Positions 17,233 through 26,704 are shown, numbered from the stretch's first letter. The stretch is 64,000 nucleotides of DNA from an uncultured Phascolarctobacterium sp. (GCA_900547415.1 URGS01000008.1:6540-70539), one strand, 5' to 3'. Numbers and translations: made by a program. The notes: generated from the letters alone by a model not told the origin.

Positions 17233-19185
17233 TTACAGGTCAACCTCCTGCTTGATGGCACCTTTAATCTTGTTAGTACGTTGCCACATGAAGGCTGCAA
17301 TGAGGCACACAACGCCAACAAGGTCAGTAATATGACCAGGAATAATCATGCAAATACCACCAGCCATAAAAAGTACTCTTTGAAGAGAGTTGAGTGCATT
17401 TTGACAGAAGCCTATCATAGCCATAGATACGCCCCACATACCTATAATTGCAGTCAACGCACTGTAAGCAATAGTCAGCGTACTTGCGTTAATCATCAAG
17501 AGTTCTGGAGCAAGCACAAAAATGTACGGAACGATAAAGGCTGCAATAGCAAGCTTGGCAGCAATAACGCCGCAACGCATAGGGTTAGCACCTGCAATAC
17601 CAGCACCTGCATAGGCTGCCAAAGCTACAGGCGGAGTTACGTCTGCTACGATACCAAAGTAGAAAGCAAACATATGAGCCGCAAGTACAGGCACGTCCAT
17701 CTGTACTAAAGCAGGAGCCGCAATGGTTGAGGTAATAACGTAGTTGGCGGTAGTAGGAACACCCATACCAAGAATAAGAGATGTAATCATAGTAAAGAAC
17801 ATAGCCGGAAGCAGCTGACCCCCGGACAGGTCAAGCAATGCAGTTGCAACCTTCAGGCCAACGCCAGTCTTAGTTACTACACCGATAATAATACCTGCAG
17901 TAGCACAGGCAATAAGAACACCAAGGACACCCTTAGAGCCATCAATAAGGCCATTGACAATTTCCTTCAAACCAATGCGTGTTGATTTACGGAGACAAGC
18001 ACAAATAATGCTCAGAGCAATAGCAGCCAATGCTGCACGCATAGGAGTATAGCCGCTGACTAAAAGATAAACAATTACTGCTAAAGGAATCGCCAAATGT
18101 CCTTTTTCCATGAAAAGAGGACCAAACTTAGGCAGCTCTTCACGAGGAGTACCCTTCAAGCCGTATTTTTTAGCTTCATAATGTACGCCCAGCCAGACGC
18201 CAATGTAATATAAAAGTGCAGGAATAACTGCTGCTTTAACAACATCAAAATACGGAACACCAACAAATTCTGCCATCAAAAAGGCCGCTGCACCCATTAC
18301 AGGAGGCATCAGCTGACCGCCAGTGGAAGCAGCTGCTTCTACCGCACCAGCAAATGCAGGACGGTAGCCAAGCTTTTTCATCATAGGAATAGTAAAGGCA
18401 CCAGTACCAGCCACATTGCCAACAGAGCTGCCGGAAACAGTACCCATCAGGCCGGAGGAAAGAACTGCAACCTTAGCAGGACCGCCTGCTGCCCAGCCTG
18501 CAACAGCATTGGCCAAATCAATGAAAAATTTGCCAAGACCGGTAGCTTCAAGGTAAGAACCAAACAGAATGAAAAGATAGATAAAGGTTGAGGATACGCC
18601 CATAGGAGTACCAAAAATACCCTCAGTAGTAAAGAATAAATGGTCGAACAGCTCCTGTACCTGTACGCCGCGATGAGCCATAATACCAGGAATATAAGGG
18701 CCAAAGAAGGCATAAGCAATAAATACAAAGGCAACGGTAATCATAGGCCAGCCTACAACACGACGAGCCGCCTCAAATACCATCAAGGTACCAACAACGC
18801 CAACAATAAAGTCAGTCTCGTTGTTCATACCTGCACGGAACACCAGCTCCTGATAATTTACTACAATGTAAAGTGCAGAAGCTGCACCAACAAGAGCAAA
18901 CAGGACATCCAAGGGATGCATAGAAGTTCTAGACCAGGATTTTCTTGCAGGATAAAGCAGGAAAATCAGTAAAAAGCCAAAGGCTAAATGAATGGCACGC
19001 TGTAAATGTGCATCTAAAATACCAAAGGCTGCTGTGTATAGTTGGAAAATAGCAAAAACAATACAGATAGCGTTTATGAGGATATTCCAAAAGCCCTTCA
19101 TTTCACGCTTGTCTGATTCCTTATCAAATTTCTGCATTACTTCTTCAGCGGATAATTCTTGAAAATCCTTTTCTTTTGTAGTCAT
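17233..19185 (-). CDS. TRAP transporter permease, fused 4TM/12TM (TAXI type)
   Basis: A 650-residue membrane protein that fuses the small (DctQ-like) and large (DctM-like) TRAP permease subunits. The N-terminal third carries about four helices; the rest has the large-subunit repeats, with SGLMGTVSGSSVGNVAGTGAFTIPMM and the mirrored MITSLILGMGVPTTANYVITSTIAAP. Uptake is driven by an ion gradient and needs the binding protein encoded two genes upstream. The start at 19185 has GAGGAGG ten bases upstream; a longer frame would need a TTG at 19233. The substrate is unknown; TAXI systems are often linked to dicarboxylates or glutamate. Confidence 0.93.
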   Translation of the reverse strand: MTTKEKDFQELSAEEVMQKFDKESDKREMKGFWNILINAICIVFAIFQLYTAAFGILDAHLQRAIHLAFGFLLIFLLYPARKSWSRTSMHPLDVLFALVGAASALYIVVNYQELVFRAGMNNETDFIVGVVGTLMVFEAARRVVGWPMITVAFVFIAYAFFGPYIPGIMAHRGVQVQELFDHLFFTTEGIFGTPMGVSSTFIYLFILFGSYLEATGLGKFFIDLANAVAGWAAGGPAKVAVLSSGLMGTVSGSSVGNVAGTGAFTIPMMKKLGYRPAFAGAVEAAASTGGQLMPPVMGAAAFLMAEFVGVPYFDVVKAAVIPALLYYIGVWLGVHYEAKKYGLKGTPREELPKFGPLFMEKGHLAIPLAVIVYLLVSGYTPMRAALAAIALSIICACLRKSTRIGLKEIVNGLIDGSKGVLGVLIACATAGIIIGVVTKTGVGLKVATALLDLSGGQLLPAMFFTMITSLILGMGVPTTANYVITSTIAAPALVQMDVPVLAAHMFAFYFGIVADVTPPVALAAYAGAGIAGANPMRCGVIAAKLAIAAFIVPYIFVLAPELLMINASTLTIAYSALTAIIGMWGVSMAMIGFCQNALNSLQRVLFMAGGICMIIPGHITDLVGVVCLIAAFMWQRTNKIKGAIKQEVDL

Positions 19186-19211
19186 AGAATGCAGACCTCC
19201 TCTCAAAACAA

Positions 19212-19745
19212 TCAAAAATAATATTTCAGCCAATATTGGTAGCGATACATAGACTTAACTGTGACTGCAGTTCCCTGTCCAAAAAGTTCTATTAAATTAT
19301 ATTTCTGGTTTCTATGGACAATGTGCTGCATAGCCTGTTCTGAAATTCTCAAGGCTACCTCTTTATAGGGCCGGTTCATAATAAGCTGGAAGCGACCATC
19401 AGCAGTTTGACTGAATTTACCATCACTTGCAGAATAGGGATACCCCCACCCTAAGGACTGAAATTTGGTGTGAGTCATTGTCATATCATTACAGTCATTA
19501 ACTGTAAAATACTCATCCCAGGCTGTTTTTTCTACTGAATGGGTAAAGCTGATATACCAATTATCTCCTTTGCAGCTAGACATTACTACTGACTTATGAC
19601 TGCCCTCAGGCTCCAGGACTAATACTAAACGTGAGCCCAGATAGATGATGCATGCTGCCAAGATAAGTATGATAAAAAAATATCCATTCTTTAAAAAAGA
19701 CCGGGAGCCGACAAAAGCCAGATTCCGGTCTTTCATATTCGTCAT
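19212..19745 (-). CDS. DUF1850 domain protein of the TAXI TRAP operon
   Basis: A 177-residue protein with one N-terminal transmembrane segment (about residues 22-44), then a beta-rich domain with the family motif ISFTHSVEKTAWDEYF. DUF1850 genes sit regularly between the TAXI binding protein and the fused permease, as here, so a role as accessory subunit is likely but unproven. It starts 11 bases after the binding-protein stop. Confidence 0.85.
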   Translation of the reverse strand: MTNMKDRNLAFVGSRSFLKNGYFFIILILAACIIYLGSRLVLVLEPEGSHKSVVMSSCKGDNWYISFTHSVEKTAWDEYFTVNDCNDMTMTHTKFQSLGWGYPYSASDGKFSQTADGRFQLIMNRPYKEVALRISEQAMQHIVHRNQKYNLIELFGQGTAVTVKSMYRYQYWLKYYF

Positions 19746-19756
19746 ATTAAATATCC

Positions 19757-20722
19757 CTATTTTTCGTTAAAGAACTTTTCTGCACCTGCGTTCAGTTCAA
19801 TGGACATGCCGTCTTTAGCAGTATCCTTGGAGATTGCGTTTGCTGCGGAGTGAGCTGCCTTCATACGATCAAGATTGCCATAAAGTGCTTTGGCTACGCC
19901 ATACGCAGTATCAGCATCCATTTTATCAGTAACAGCCAGCATACATTTTACAGCAACTGCAGGAACGTCAGCAGTTTGATTAGCATAGGTATTAGCGTTG
20001 ATAACTACCTTGGTATAGAACGGATATTGTTTAATCAGAGCATCAGCCTTATCAGCTGCTACAGGAACGAGGACAACTTCATTTTGAGTTGCAATATCCT
20101 GAATTGCTGCAGTAGGATGACCTGCAGTTACGAATGCAGCGTCAACATTGCCATCTTTGAGGGCACTTGCTGCTTCGCCAAAGGACAGATACTGAACCTT
20201 AACATCTTCATAAGTAACGCCATAAGCAGCCATAATCTGACGAGCGTTGGCTTCAGTACCAGAACCAGCAGCACCAACAGCAATACGTTTGCCTTTAAAG
20301 TCAGCAATGTCCTTAATACCAGAATTTTTCAGGGTAACAATTTGGATTGTTTCAGGATAAAGAGTAGCCAAGCCTCTCAAGCCTTCTACCTTTTTGTCCT
20401 TAAACATTTCTGTACCATTAGCAGCATAGTAAGCAATATCGTTTTGAATAAAAGCAATATCAACCTTGTTTTGCTGCAGCAGATTTACGTTAGCAACAGA
20501 CGCACCAGTAGATTGAGCAGAGGCGTTGCAGCCAGCAATATTTTTGTTCAAAATATCTGCCAAAGCACCGCCCAACGGGAAATAAGTACCAGAAGTACCA
20601 CCTGTGGCGATGTTAATAAACTTCTGAGCAGCTGGTTTATTATCTGATTTACTACCGCCGCAGCCAGAAGCCATGGTTGCCAGAACCATGATACCGAGTA
20701 AAAAGACTAAAAGTTTCTTCAT
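19757..20722 (-). CDS. TAXI family TRAP substrate-binding lipoprotein
   Basis: A 321-residue exported binding protein. The signal sequence ends in a lipobox (MASGC, lipidated Cys21). The mature start FINIATGGTSGTYFPLGGALADILNK is the TAXI signature, and NLLQQNKVDIAFIQND continues the fold. It delivers ligand to the fused permease. The start at 20722 has AAGGAGGGG upstream, and it is the first gene of the three-gene operon. Confidence 0.94.
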   Translation of the reverse strand: MKKLLVFLLGIMVLATMASGCGGSKSDNKPAAQKFINIATGGTSGTYFPLGGALADILNKNIAGCNASAQSTGASVANVNLLQQNKVDIAFIQNDIAYYAANGTEMFKDKKVEGLRGLATLYPETIQIVTLKNSGIKDIADFKGKRIAVGAAGSGTEANARQIMAAYGVTYEDVKVQYLSFGEAASALKDGNVDAAFVTAGHPTAAIQDIATQNEVVLVPVAADKADALIKQYPFYTKVVINANTYANQTADVPAVAVKCMLAVTDKMDADTAYGVAKALYGNLDRMKAAHSAANAISKDTAKDGMSIELNAGAEKFFNEK

Positions 20723-21052
20723 AGGAATCCCCTCCTTAAACATTTAATATGTGACTTACACCCATAGACTAAAGCAACATATTTCCAGTTATATTCGTTC
20801 TTTTTATCTTAAAATCCTGCTTTTCTAGAATTGTATACATAATACTTGATGTATTAGTATATAATTTTAATAAAATTGGAAAAGTTGTTAATTTTGTCAC
20901 ATTTTTAACTAGCGTTATTTTACCGCAAGAATGACTACGAGAATGACTTTTGCGAATTTACGTAATTTATGTTACAATAATGAGGAAAATCTTTTTCGCT
21001 GGGCAGAATATTCTACTTTTGCGACTTTTAAATTTTATAAGGAGTGATACTC
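20723..21052. other. Divergent intergenic region with an imperfect inverted repeat
   Basis: 330 bases between the TAXI operon (minus) and the duplicated-domain gene (plus), AT-rich. It holds an inverted repeat at 20835-20860 (ATACaTAATAC / GTATTAGTAT with a five-base centre), which may be an operator or part of the TAXI promoter. A plus-strand promoter is listed separately. I see no gene here. Confidence 0.5.
20950..20978 (+). promoter_or_regulatory. Putative promoter of the duplicated-domain protein gene
   Basis: TTGCGA (20950-20955) and TACAAT (20973-20978), 17 bases apart on the plus strand, with a leader of about 70 bases to the start codon. Confidence 0.6.
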
Positions 21053-21763
21053 ATGAGCAACAGCGCTTACAATTTGCGCTTACAGCGTACTCTTTTTGAA
21101 AATTTCTTCCGTGCAATCCTGCAGGATGAAAACAAAAGAGTCATTGGCAATTTAACTGTTATCCCTAATATTCCCCTGGACCGCAGCATGGTTCCCCAAG
21201 ATGCACCTGAGGTTCCTGCAGTTCTGCTGGTTATTGTAGATGATGCAGACATCAATAAGGATAACCTGATTGATTTTGAAGAACGTGCTTCCTATGCAAT
21301 TCTGAAGCGCTTCTCTACTGAAGAAATTGCCTTCCAGCAATGCTTCTTCTATTATCCCTCCCCTAAATATATGGGCGACTGCGGCACTGAGGAATTCCCC
21401 GGCGCCGGCTTTAAGTTGACTCGCACACTGTATGACAACTACTATGGCGTATACTTTGTTAACAACGAAAACGCTGTAGTTGGCGATATTAAAATCGTTC
21501 CCGTGCTCCCCGCTGACCGCAGCATGGTTCCCGAGGATGCTCCTATCGTAGAACCCTTCCTGATTTCTGTTGTTAACAACGTAGAAGGCATCAGCAAGGA
21601 AAACATCGTATCCTTTGAAGAGGACGCTGGCCAAGCTCTGGTTAACCGCTTCAGCAACGATAACGTTCAATTTGACCATTGCCACTTCTACTATCCCTCC
21701 CCTGCATTTGTATTTGAGCAGGCTGACGCAGTAGAAGCTGCAGCTCCCGAAACACTCAACTAA
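21053..21763 (+). CDS. Unknown protein built from two tandem copies of one domain
   Basis: A 236-residue cytoplasmic protein, acidic, with no signal peptide or membrane segment. Two copies of a roughly 95-residue unit are visible (about residues 10-105 and 122-218). Both begin (L/K)xRTL(F/Y)xN, share DRSMVPxDAP in the middle and RFS later, and close with CxFYYPSP. The linker holds MGDCGTEEFPGAGF. I do not recognise the family. Codon use is strongly biased toward C-ending codons (CCC, CGC, AAC), as in well-expressed genes such as panF. The ATG at 21053 follows AAGGAG. It stands alone between two divergent or convergent neighbours and ends at a terminator. Confidence 0.8.
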   Translation: MSNSAYNLRLQRTLFENFFRAILQDENKRVIGNLTVIPNIPLDRSMVPQDAPEVPAVLLVIVDDADINKDNLIDFEERASYAILKRFSTEEIAFQQCFFYYPSPKYMGDCGTEEFPGAGFKLTRTLYDNYYGVYFVNNENAVVGDIKIVPVLPADRSMVPEDAPIVEPFLISVVNNVEGISKENIVSFEEDAGQALVNRFSNDNVQFDHCHFYYPSPAFVFEQADAVEAAAPETLN

Positions 21764-21779
21764 TAACATATGAAACACA

Positions 21780-21819
21780 AAATGCATCCCGCACTTTAAA
21801 GTGTAGGATGCATTTTTTT
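21780..21819. terminator. Terminator between convergent genes
   Basis: Stem AAATGCATCC / GGATGCATTT (21780-21789 with 21806-21815) with an inner CACTTT/AAAGTG helix. A run of Ts follows on the plus strand and a shorter one on the minus strand, so it can serve both the duplicated-domain gene and the DpnD-like gene. Confidence 0.85.
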
Positions 21820-21827
21820 ACGCAATT

Positions 21828-22025
21828 TTAAAACTCAAACCACTCAGAGAAACCTTTATCAGTTGCAACAGCTACCTGCTTATGCTGAACCTCACCTTGG
21901 TCCAGCACAAAATCTCCCTTATTATACTTCTTCTTAGCTAAGAGCAAGGCTTCTCGCTCGTTTTCTGCCTCTATTTCAAATTCTTGTGCAATGGTTTCTT
22001 CAATAACAATTTTAAATCTACTCAT
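21828..22025 (-). CDS. Small DpnD/PcfM-like protein
   Basis: A 65-residue protein, MSRFKIVIEETIAQEFEIEA followed by EREALLLAKKKYNKGDFVLD. The pattern (beta strand, IEA.NEREAL..A...Y..G.FVLD) resembles the small DpnD/PcfM C-terminal domain family, whose function is unknown. It is the last gene of the NlpC-pepA-PHP-NTPase operon, 44 bases after the NTPase stop. The ATG at 22025 lacks a strong ribosome binding site. Confidence 0.6.
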   Translation of the reverse strand: MSRFKIVIEETIAQEFEIEAENEREALLLAKKKYNKGDFVLDQGEVQHKQVAVATDKGFSEWFEF

Positions 22026-22069
22026 TATTTTTACCCATCTTATCACTTTTTCTTAAAATAATTGGCTGT

Positions 22070-22906
22070 TCATTTCTTTAAAGGCTTTCTCAGCGCCAGA
22101 CTGCGTATGGAAACATTAACATTCTTAACCTGCATAGCAGTCATGTATTCTACCTTTTTCTTAATCTTTGCCTGAAGCTGACGAGTGACAATAAAAAGCT
22201 TTTCGCCATAATACAGAACTACCTCAACGTAAATTACAATGCCTTTGCTGTTGTCACTGCGGCGGCGTACTCTTAAATCAGTAATACGCTCTACTCCATC
22301 CATCTTTTTAGCAATGATGTTGATAATATCCTCAATGGCGCTGTCAGCTATAAGCAGCTTGCCATAAAAGCTAAAGGCTGGACGAACAATGGAGCGGTCT
22401 GCGTTCTTCTCCTGGCGGCGCTGCTTGGAGAAAATATTATAGGGCAAATCCGCAAAATAGCCTGTAAAATGTGGCTTTAGCTCTACAGAAGGCACAGGAA
22501 CAATATGCTTGCCGTCATGGAGACGTGAATAACGCGCCTTTTTTATTTCTGCCTTAGTAGCAATTTGACTTATATATACCGTTTTCACTGGTTTATCCAA
22601 GCCAAGACGTCCAATAATCTTATTAATCATATTATCGGAGGTAGCTATAATCAGTAGTCGCCTAATATTGCTTTGCGCCAAGGCCTCCCGTACTACTTTA
22701 GCGTGCTCATCGTCCGTAAAAATTGCACGCTTAACAGCTTGTATTCTATTGTCCTCGTTTTTAGCAGAGGTTCCGGCAAGAATTTTAGTTCCCTTAATTA
22801 AAAGTCCATCATCTATTATAGCGTCACACTTGTTATCAAAAGCAACGCCAATAGCACGATGACTTTTACCGGTACCGCTGGGACCTACAAAAGCTACTAC
22901 TTCCAT
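22070..22906 (-). CDS. P-loop NTPase fused to an Asp23/Gls24-like domain
   Basis: A 278-residue protein. The N-terminus MEVVAFVGPSGTGKSHRAIG holds a Walker A motif (residues 8-15), with a DDG acidic pair near residue 31. The C-terminal part from about residue 180 (FYGKLLIADSAIEDIINIIA ... IYVEVVLYYGEKLF ... VEYMTAMQVKNVNVSI) has the spacing and motifs of the Asp23/Gls24 (DUF322) alkaline-shock fold. The role is unknown; Asp23 proteins are linked to envelope stress. The start at 22906 has GAGGA eight bases upstream. It lies between the PHP gene and the small DpnD-like gene. Confidence 0.7.
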   Translation of the reverse strand: MEVVAFVGPSGTGKSHRAIGVAFDNKCDAIIDDGLLIKGTKILAGTSAKNEDNRIQAVKRAIFTDDEHAKVVREALAQSNIRRLLIIATSDNMINKIIGRLGLDKPVKTVYISQIATKAEIKKARYSRLHDGKHIVPVPSVELKPHFTGYFADLPYNIFSKQRRQEKNADRSIVRPAFSFYGKLLIADSAIEDIINIIAKKMDGVERITDLRVRRRSDNSKGIVIYVEVVLYYGEKLFIVTRQLQAKIKKKVEYMTAMQVKNVNVSIRSLALRKPLKK

Positions 22907-22936
22907 AATATCAATCCTCAATAAACAGTTTAACTA

Positions 22937-23755
22937 TTACTTGTATTCAATGATTCCTCGAACCGCATCATAATCTACCTGCCAAATTCCTAATGTTGCA
23001 GGAAATCTGTCAGGAATACCATGAAAATCACTTCCTCCGCCTACAAAAAGCTTATACCTTTCAGCAAGCTTAAGCCATTTTTCAAATTCATTTTTATCAG
23101 CGGAGCTGGGATGATAAACCTCAATACCATCAAAGGGTATGGTTTGGAACAGTCTTTCAGGCAATTCACCGTCTTTAAGCTCAGAAGGATGAGCCAAGAC
23201 TGCAATGCCTCCTGCGTTATGAATAAGCTCTACTGCCTCTTCAGGTGACAGCTTGGGCTGTGGTACATACGCAGGGCCACCGTTGCGAAGTAAGGCATCA
23301 AATACCTCCTGCACGTTGCTGAAATATCCTTTAGCAACCAGAGCCTTAGCAACATGTGGACGACCTACTGCTCTGTTCTTAGGGTCACAGGCTTCTACCT
23401 CTATGTGGTAGCCTAAATTATCAAGCTTTTCCAAAATCTTGAACAAACGACGTTCGCGGCCATAACGCATTTCATCCATCTTGTCGTGGAGTGCCTGATT
23501 ATTCGTATCTACGTGATAGGCTAATATATGCACGCTTTCTCCGTTTACCTGACTGCCAAGCTCAACGCCGGTTATAATTTTTATTCCAAAAGCTTCAGCC
23601 GCTTTTTGTGCTTCTGCAATACCATTCCAGGAATCATGATCAGTAATGCTTAAAACAGCAATTCCTTTAGCTGCAGCCTCTTCAACTAGCTGAGCAGGAG
23701 TATAAAGTCCGTCGGAAAAGGTGCTGTGGGTATGCAAATCAACTAATTTCTTCAT
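22937..23755 (-). CDS. PHP domain phosphoesterase (TrpH/RNase AM-like)
   Basis: A 272-residue metal-dependent phosphoesterase. The four PHP metal-binding motifs are visible: DLHTHSTFSDG, SITDHDSW, the HPSE of the third block (VLAHPSEL), and GGSDFHG near the C-terminus. Relatives are 5'-3' exoribonucleases or 3',5'-nucleotide phosphatases (YciV/TrpH). The preferred start is 23755. It lies 24 bases after pepA in the same operon. Confidence 0.9.
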   Translation of the reverse strand: MKKLVDLHTHSTFSDGLYTPAQLVEEAAAKGIAVLSITDHDSWNGIAEAQKAAEAFGIKIITGVELGSQVNGESVHILAYHVDTNNQALHDKMDEMRYGRERRLFKILEKLDNLGYHIEVEACDPKNRAVGRPHVAKALVAKGYFSNVQEVFDALLRNGGPAYVPQPKLSPEEAVELIHNAGGIAVLAHPSELKDGELPERLFQTIPFDGIEVYHPSSADKNEFEKWLKLAERYKLFVGGGSDFHGIPDRFPATLGIWQVDYDAVRGIIEYK

Positions 23756-23779
23756 TTGCTTCACTCAACTTTATCATTT

Positions 23780-25264
23780 TTATAGTACTTCTGCTAACTT
23801 AATCAAGGTCATAGTACCAAAGGCGGTACAGCCCTTAACTATGCATCCAGTTGTTTTTTTGCTGGTTGAAGTACCACCAATGTCAATATGTGCCCAAGGA
23901 GTGCCTTCGTTTACGAATTCTCCTACAAAAAGACCGCCTGTAATGCAGCCACCGGCACGACCTGTACTATTAAGCAGGTCAGCAACATCACTTTTCAGGG
24001 CTTTTTTGCATTCAGGTAAGGAAGGCAGCTGCCAGTAGTTTTCGCCAGCCTGCTTACCTGCTTCCAGAATTTGCTGAACCAGCTCGTCGTTATTGGAAAT
24101 AATACCACTTGTTTCTGTGCCAAGAGCAATAATTACCGCACCGGTGAGAGTCGCAATATCAATAACCTTAGCAGCACCCTGCTGGCAGGCATACCATACT
24201 GCATCTGCAAGAACCATGCGTCCCTCAGCATCAGTGTTTACGACTTCAATAGTTTTGCCGTTAGCTGCACGTACAATGTCTCCAGGACGCTGAGCCTTGC
24301 CGCTGGGCATATTCTCAGCACAGGCTAAAACTGCCATTACATTGCATTTCAGCTTCAGTGCTGCAATAGCCTTAATAGCACCTAAAACTACAGCTGAGCC
24401 AGTCATGTCATCCTTCATTTCGCCCATGTTTTCACCAGGCTTAATAGAAATACCACCACTGTCAAAGGTAATACCCTTGCCAACATATGCCACATAAGGT
24501 GCATCCTCTGCACCATTGTATGTTAAGGTAATCAGTCTGGAAGGAACATCACTGCCCTGTCCTACAGCCAGCAGAGCATGCATTCCTTTTGCGGCCATAG
24601 CCTCTTCATCAAGAATCTCCAGCTCCAGATTTAATTCTTCTGCGACCTGAGCAGCTTTTGCAGCCATTGTCAGGGGATTAATAACATTACCAGGATGATT
24701 TGCCAAATCACGGCTAAAGGAAACCGCTTCTGCAGTAATCTTTGCTTTAAGGAGAATCTCCTCTGCACCTTCAACCTTACTGAGAACAGCAACCTTACAT
24801 AGGGGAACTGCATCCTTCTTGCTCTTGTATTCAGTAAAGGTATAAGCTCCTAAATACAGGCCCTCTGCCATGGCATTAAGGTAATGAGCACGCTTCGGAT
24901 TCAGAGTAATAGCCGCAATTAAGGCAGCCTGCTCTGATTTTAAAGCATGCAGCTCTCTAGCAACTGCACCTGCGGCCTTGCGGAAGCTATAGGGCTTGCA
25001 TTCCTTGCCTTCGCCGCAGCCAACAACAAGAATATTTAAAAGCTTGCCATTTTCCAAAAGGGTTACACGCTCAATAGAACCTGCTTCAAAAAAGTCTGTC
25101 TTTTTTGAAGCTAAGACTGCAACAACATCTCTTACAGAAGCAGGCAGCTTCATATAGTCAAGGCCTGCCATACATTCCTTGCACATCATGATGACAATAG
25201 TGTCCACACCATTATAGGACGCCTGCTCTACTGCAGCACCCCTTAATTCAATATTATTAAGCAT
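23780..25264 (-). CDS. pepA: Leucyl aminopeptidase (M17)
   Basis: Cytosolic two-metal aminopeptidase. The signature NTDAEGRMVLADA (about residue 340) and the metal-binding YVGKGITFDSGGISIKPGENMGEMKDDMTGSA are complete, and the C-terminal GGTSTSKKTTG segment is typical. At 494 residues it is full length. GAGG precedes the ATG at good spacing. It sits between an NlpC/P60 hydrolase and a PHP protein. Confidence 0.96.
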   Translation of the reverse strand: MLNNIELRGAAVEQASYNGVDTIVIMMCKECMAGLDYMKLPASVRDVVAVLASKKTDFFEAGSIERVTLLENGKLLNILVVGCGEGKECKPYSFRKAAGAVARELHALKSEQAALIAAITLNPKRAHYLNAMAEGLYLGAYTFTEYKSKKDAVPLCKVAVLSKVEGAEEILLKAKITAEAVSFSRDLANHPGNVINPLTMAAKAAQVAEELNLELEILDEEAMAAKGMHALLAVGQGSDVPSRLITLTYNGAEDAPYVAYVGKGITFDSGGISIKPGENMGEMKDDMTGSAVVLGAIKAIAALKLKCNVMAVLACAENMPSGKAQRPGDIVRAANGKTIEVVNTDAEGRMVLADAVWYACQQGAAKVIDIATLTGAVIIALGTETSGIISNNDELVQQILEAGKQAGENYWQLPSLPECKKALKSDVADLLNSTGRAGGCITGGLFVGEFVNEGTPWAHIDIGGTSTSKKTTGCIVKGCTAFGTMTLIKLAEVL

Positions 25265-25285
25265 GATTTATTCCTCACAATCTAT

Positions 25286-26578
25286 TTATTTAAATTCCAC
25301 TGCAGAGGTCAGAGATTCTAAAAAGCTTTCTCCAGTACCTCTTCTAAGTGTTAAATCACTAACTACAACCTTCATGGATACTACTCTTTCTCCTTTTGCG
25401 TTAACATAGGAGCCAAGTGCATGCAGACCATAGGGTTCATTATTGATATTGCCTAAGTACATCAGGCAATGACCATCCATATACAGACCACTGCCAGGAA
25501 TCAGCTGATTGATAACAGCCAGCTTTTGTCCATCAGTCTGGCCATCCAGTGAATGGATTACGCCTGCTGTAGTTTCCTGCTCATCAGCATTACGGGGCAA
25601 AGTAATACCAACTGTGCGATATGCATTAAAGAGTAAGCTGGAGCAATCCACGCTTTTTTTCATACCGCCCCAACCGTAGGGCATTCCATAAAACTTAAAG
25701 GCTGAACGGATAATATTGTTAGAGGTATAAGGCAAATAGCCCTCATGAACAGCAGTATTATCCTTTTTAATAAACAGCTTTTCAGTCATCAGAGTACCAT
25801 CCTTTTTACGCATGGGAGTAAGAACCTGGTATACCTCACTGCTGCGAAGCAAAGGCAGCTTGGAGCCCTGCTGATAAACAACCTGTTCGCTGCCTATTTT
25901 CAAGGTCAGATTACTATCTGTAACAACCAGAAATTCTTCCGGGTCCGCAAATTGACGCCAGGTTTTAGCATCAGTAAAGGCAATATTAAAGGTACTAATC
26001 CAACCACTGTAATTTAAGGACTGAATATAGTAAAAGAACTTATTGGCACTTTGATGCAGCACAACAACAGGCTCTCCTGGGTCTAGTTCGGTCTCCTGCA
26101 GTGCATCAAAATCAGTATCGCCTGCATAGTAAAACAGGCCCTCACCTGTGGGCAGGTTACGCAAGGAGCTGCGACGTACAATTACACCGTAACGAGGTAC
26201 AACCTTAGCAGGAATACTATTAGCGTTGGTTTGACTGCGAAGGATTTTTTTGTAATTTTCGCTGACCTTGTTGCCATGAAGATACAGCTCGTCTTCAAGG
26301 ATAGTATAGTTCATTATTTTGGCCTTCAGGTCAGAACCAGAAATGGAGGCAGGATAATTTAACAGGTCAGGAACAGATGAAGAAGCATGTCTCACCTTTT
26401 CATTAAAGGCCTGTACCCCCTGTGCGTCCAAAATCACCTGATTGCCCTGGGGATTTTTCTGGCACCAAAAATCAGCACTTACAAGTTTATCATAATTAGT
26501 GATACCGGACGCTGCTGCTCCTAAGGGAAATGCCAGCAGCATACTGAATATACAAGCACAAATAAATCTATATAACAA
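25286..26578 (-). CDS. Exported SH3-domain NlpC/P60 (C40) peptidase
   Basis: A 430-residue cell-wall hydrolase. A signal peptide (about residues 1-23, ending AAASG) is followed by an N-terminal stabilising region, SH3-like domains (around RSSLRNLPTGEGLFY and WISTFNIAF) and a C-terminal NlpC/P60 domain. The catalytic cysteine lies in GWGGMKKSVDCSSLLFNAY and the histidine in GLHALGSY. It probably cleaves between D-Glu and the diamino acid in peptidoglycan stems. It is the first gene of the pepA operon. Confidence 0.92.
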   Translation of the reverse strand: MLYRFICACIFSMLLAFPLGAAASGITNYDKLVSADFWCQKNPQGNQVILDAQGVQAFNEKVRHASSSVPDLLNYPASISGSDLKAKIMNYTILEDELYLHGNKVSENYKKILRSQTNANSIPAKVVPRYGVIVRRSSLRNLPTGEGLFYYAGDTDFDALQETELDPGEPVVVLHQSANKFFYYIQSLNYSGWISTFNIAFTDAKTWRQFADPEEFLVVTDSNLTLKIGSEQVVYQQGSKLPLLRSSEVYQVLTPMRKKDGTLMTEKLFIKKDNTAVHEGYLPYTSNNIIRSAFKFYGMPYGWGGMKKSVDCSSLLFNAYRTVGITLPRNADEQETTAGVIHSLDGQTDGQKLAVINQLIPGSGLYMDGHCLMYLGNINNEPYGLHALGSYVNAKGERVVSMKVVVSDLTLRRGTGESFLESLTSAVEFK

Positions 26579-26652
26579 GGTATAGTCCTCCTAACAAATC
26601 ATTAATATTATTAATTTCTGCAAATTAGCAAAAAATCCTGCTAGACATACAT

Positions 26653-26704
26653 AAAATGATTTGGCAGCCGTCAGAAATTAATCTAACGACTGCCAAATCA
26701 TTTT
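26653..26704 (-). terminator. Terminator of the lysine operon
   Basis: A perfect 15-base-pair stem (26653-26667 with 26690-26704) enclosing TCGTTAGA-like inner pairing, followed by TTTTA on the minus strand. It abuts the stop of the CGGC gene. Confidence 0.85.

Noticed and set aside
19186..19233. Longer N-terminus of the TRAP permease starting at 19233
   Set aside because: It needs a TTG start overlapping the DUF1850 gene, while the ATG at 19185 has a strong ribosome binding site.
20835..20860. Inverted repeat as a transposon end
   Set aside because: No second copy, transposase or target duplication is seen; it is listed only within the intergenic entry.
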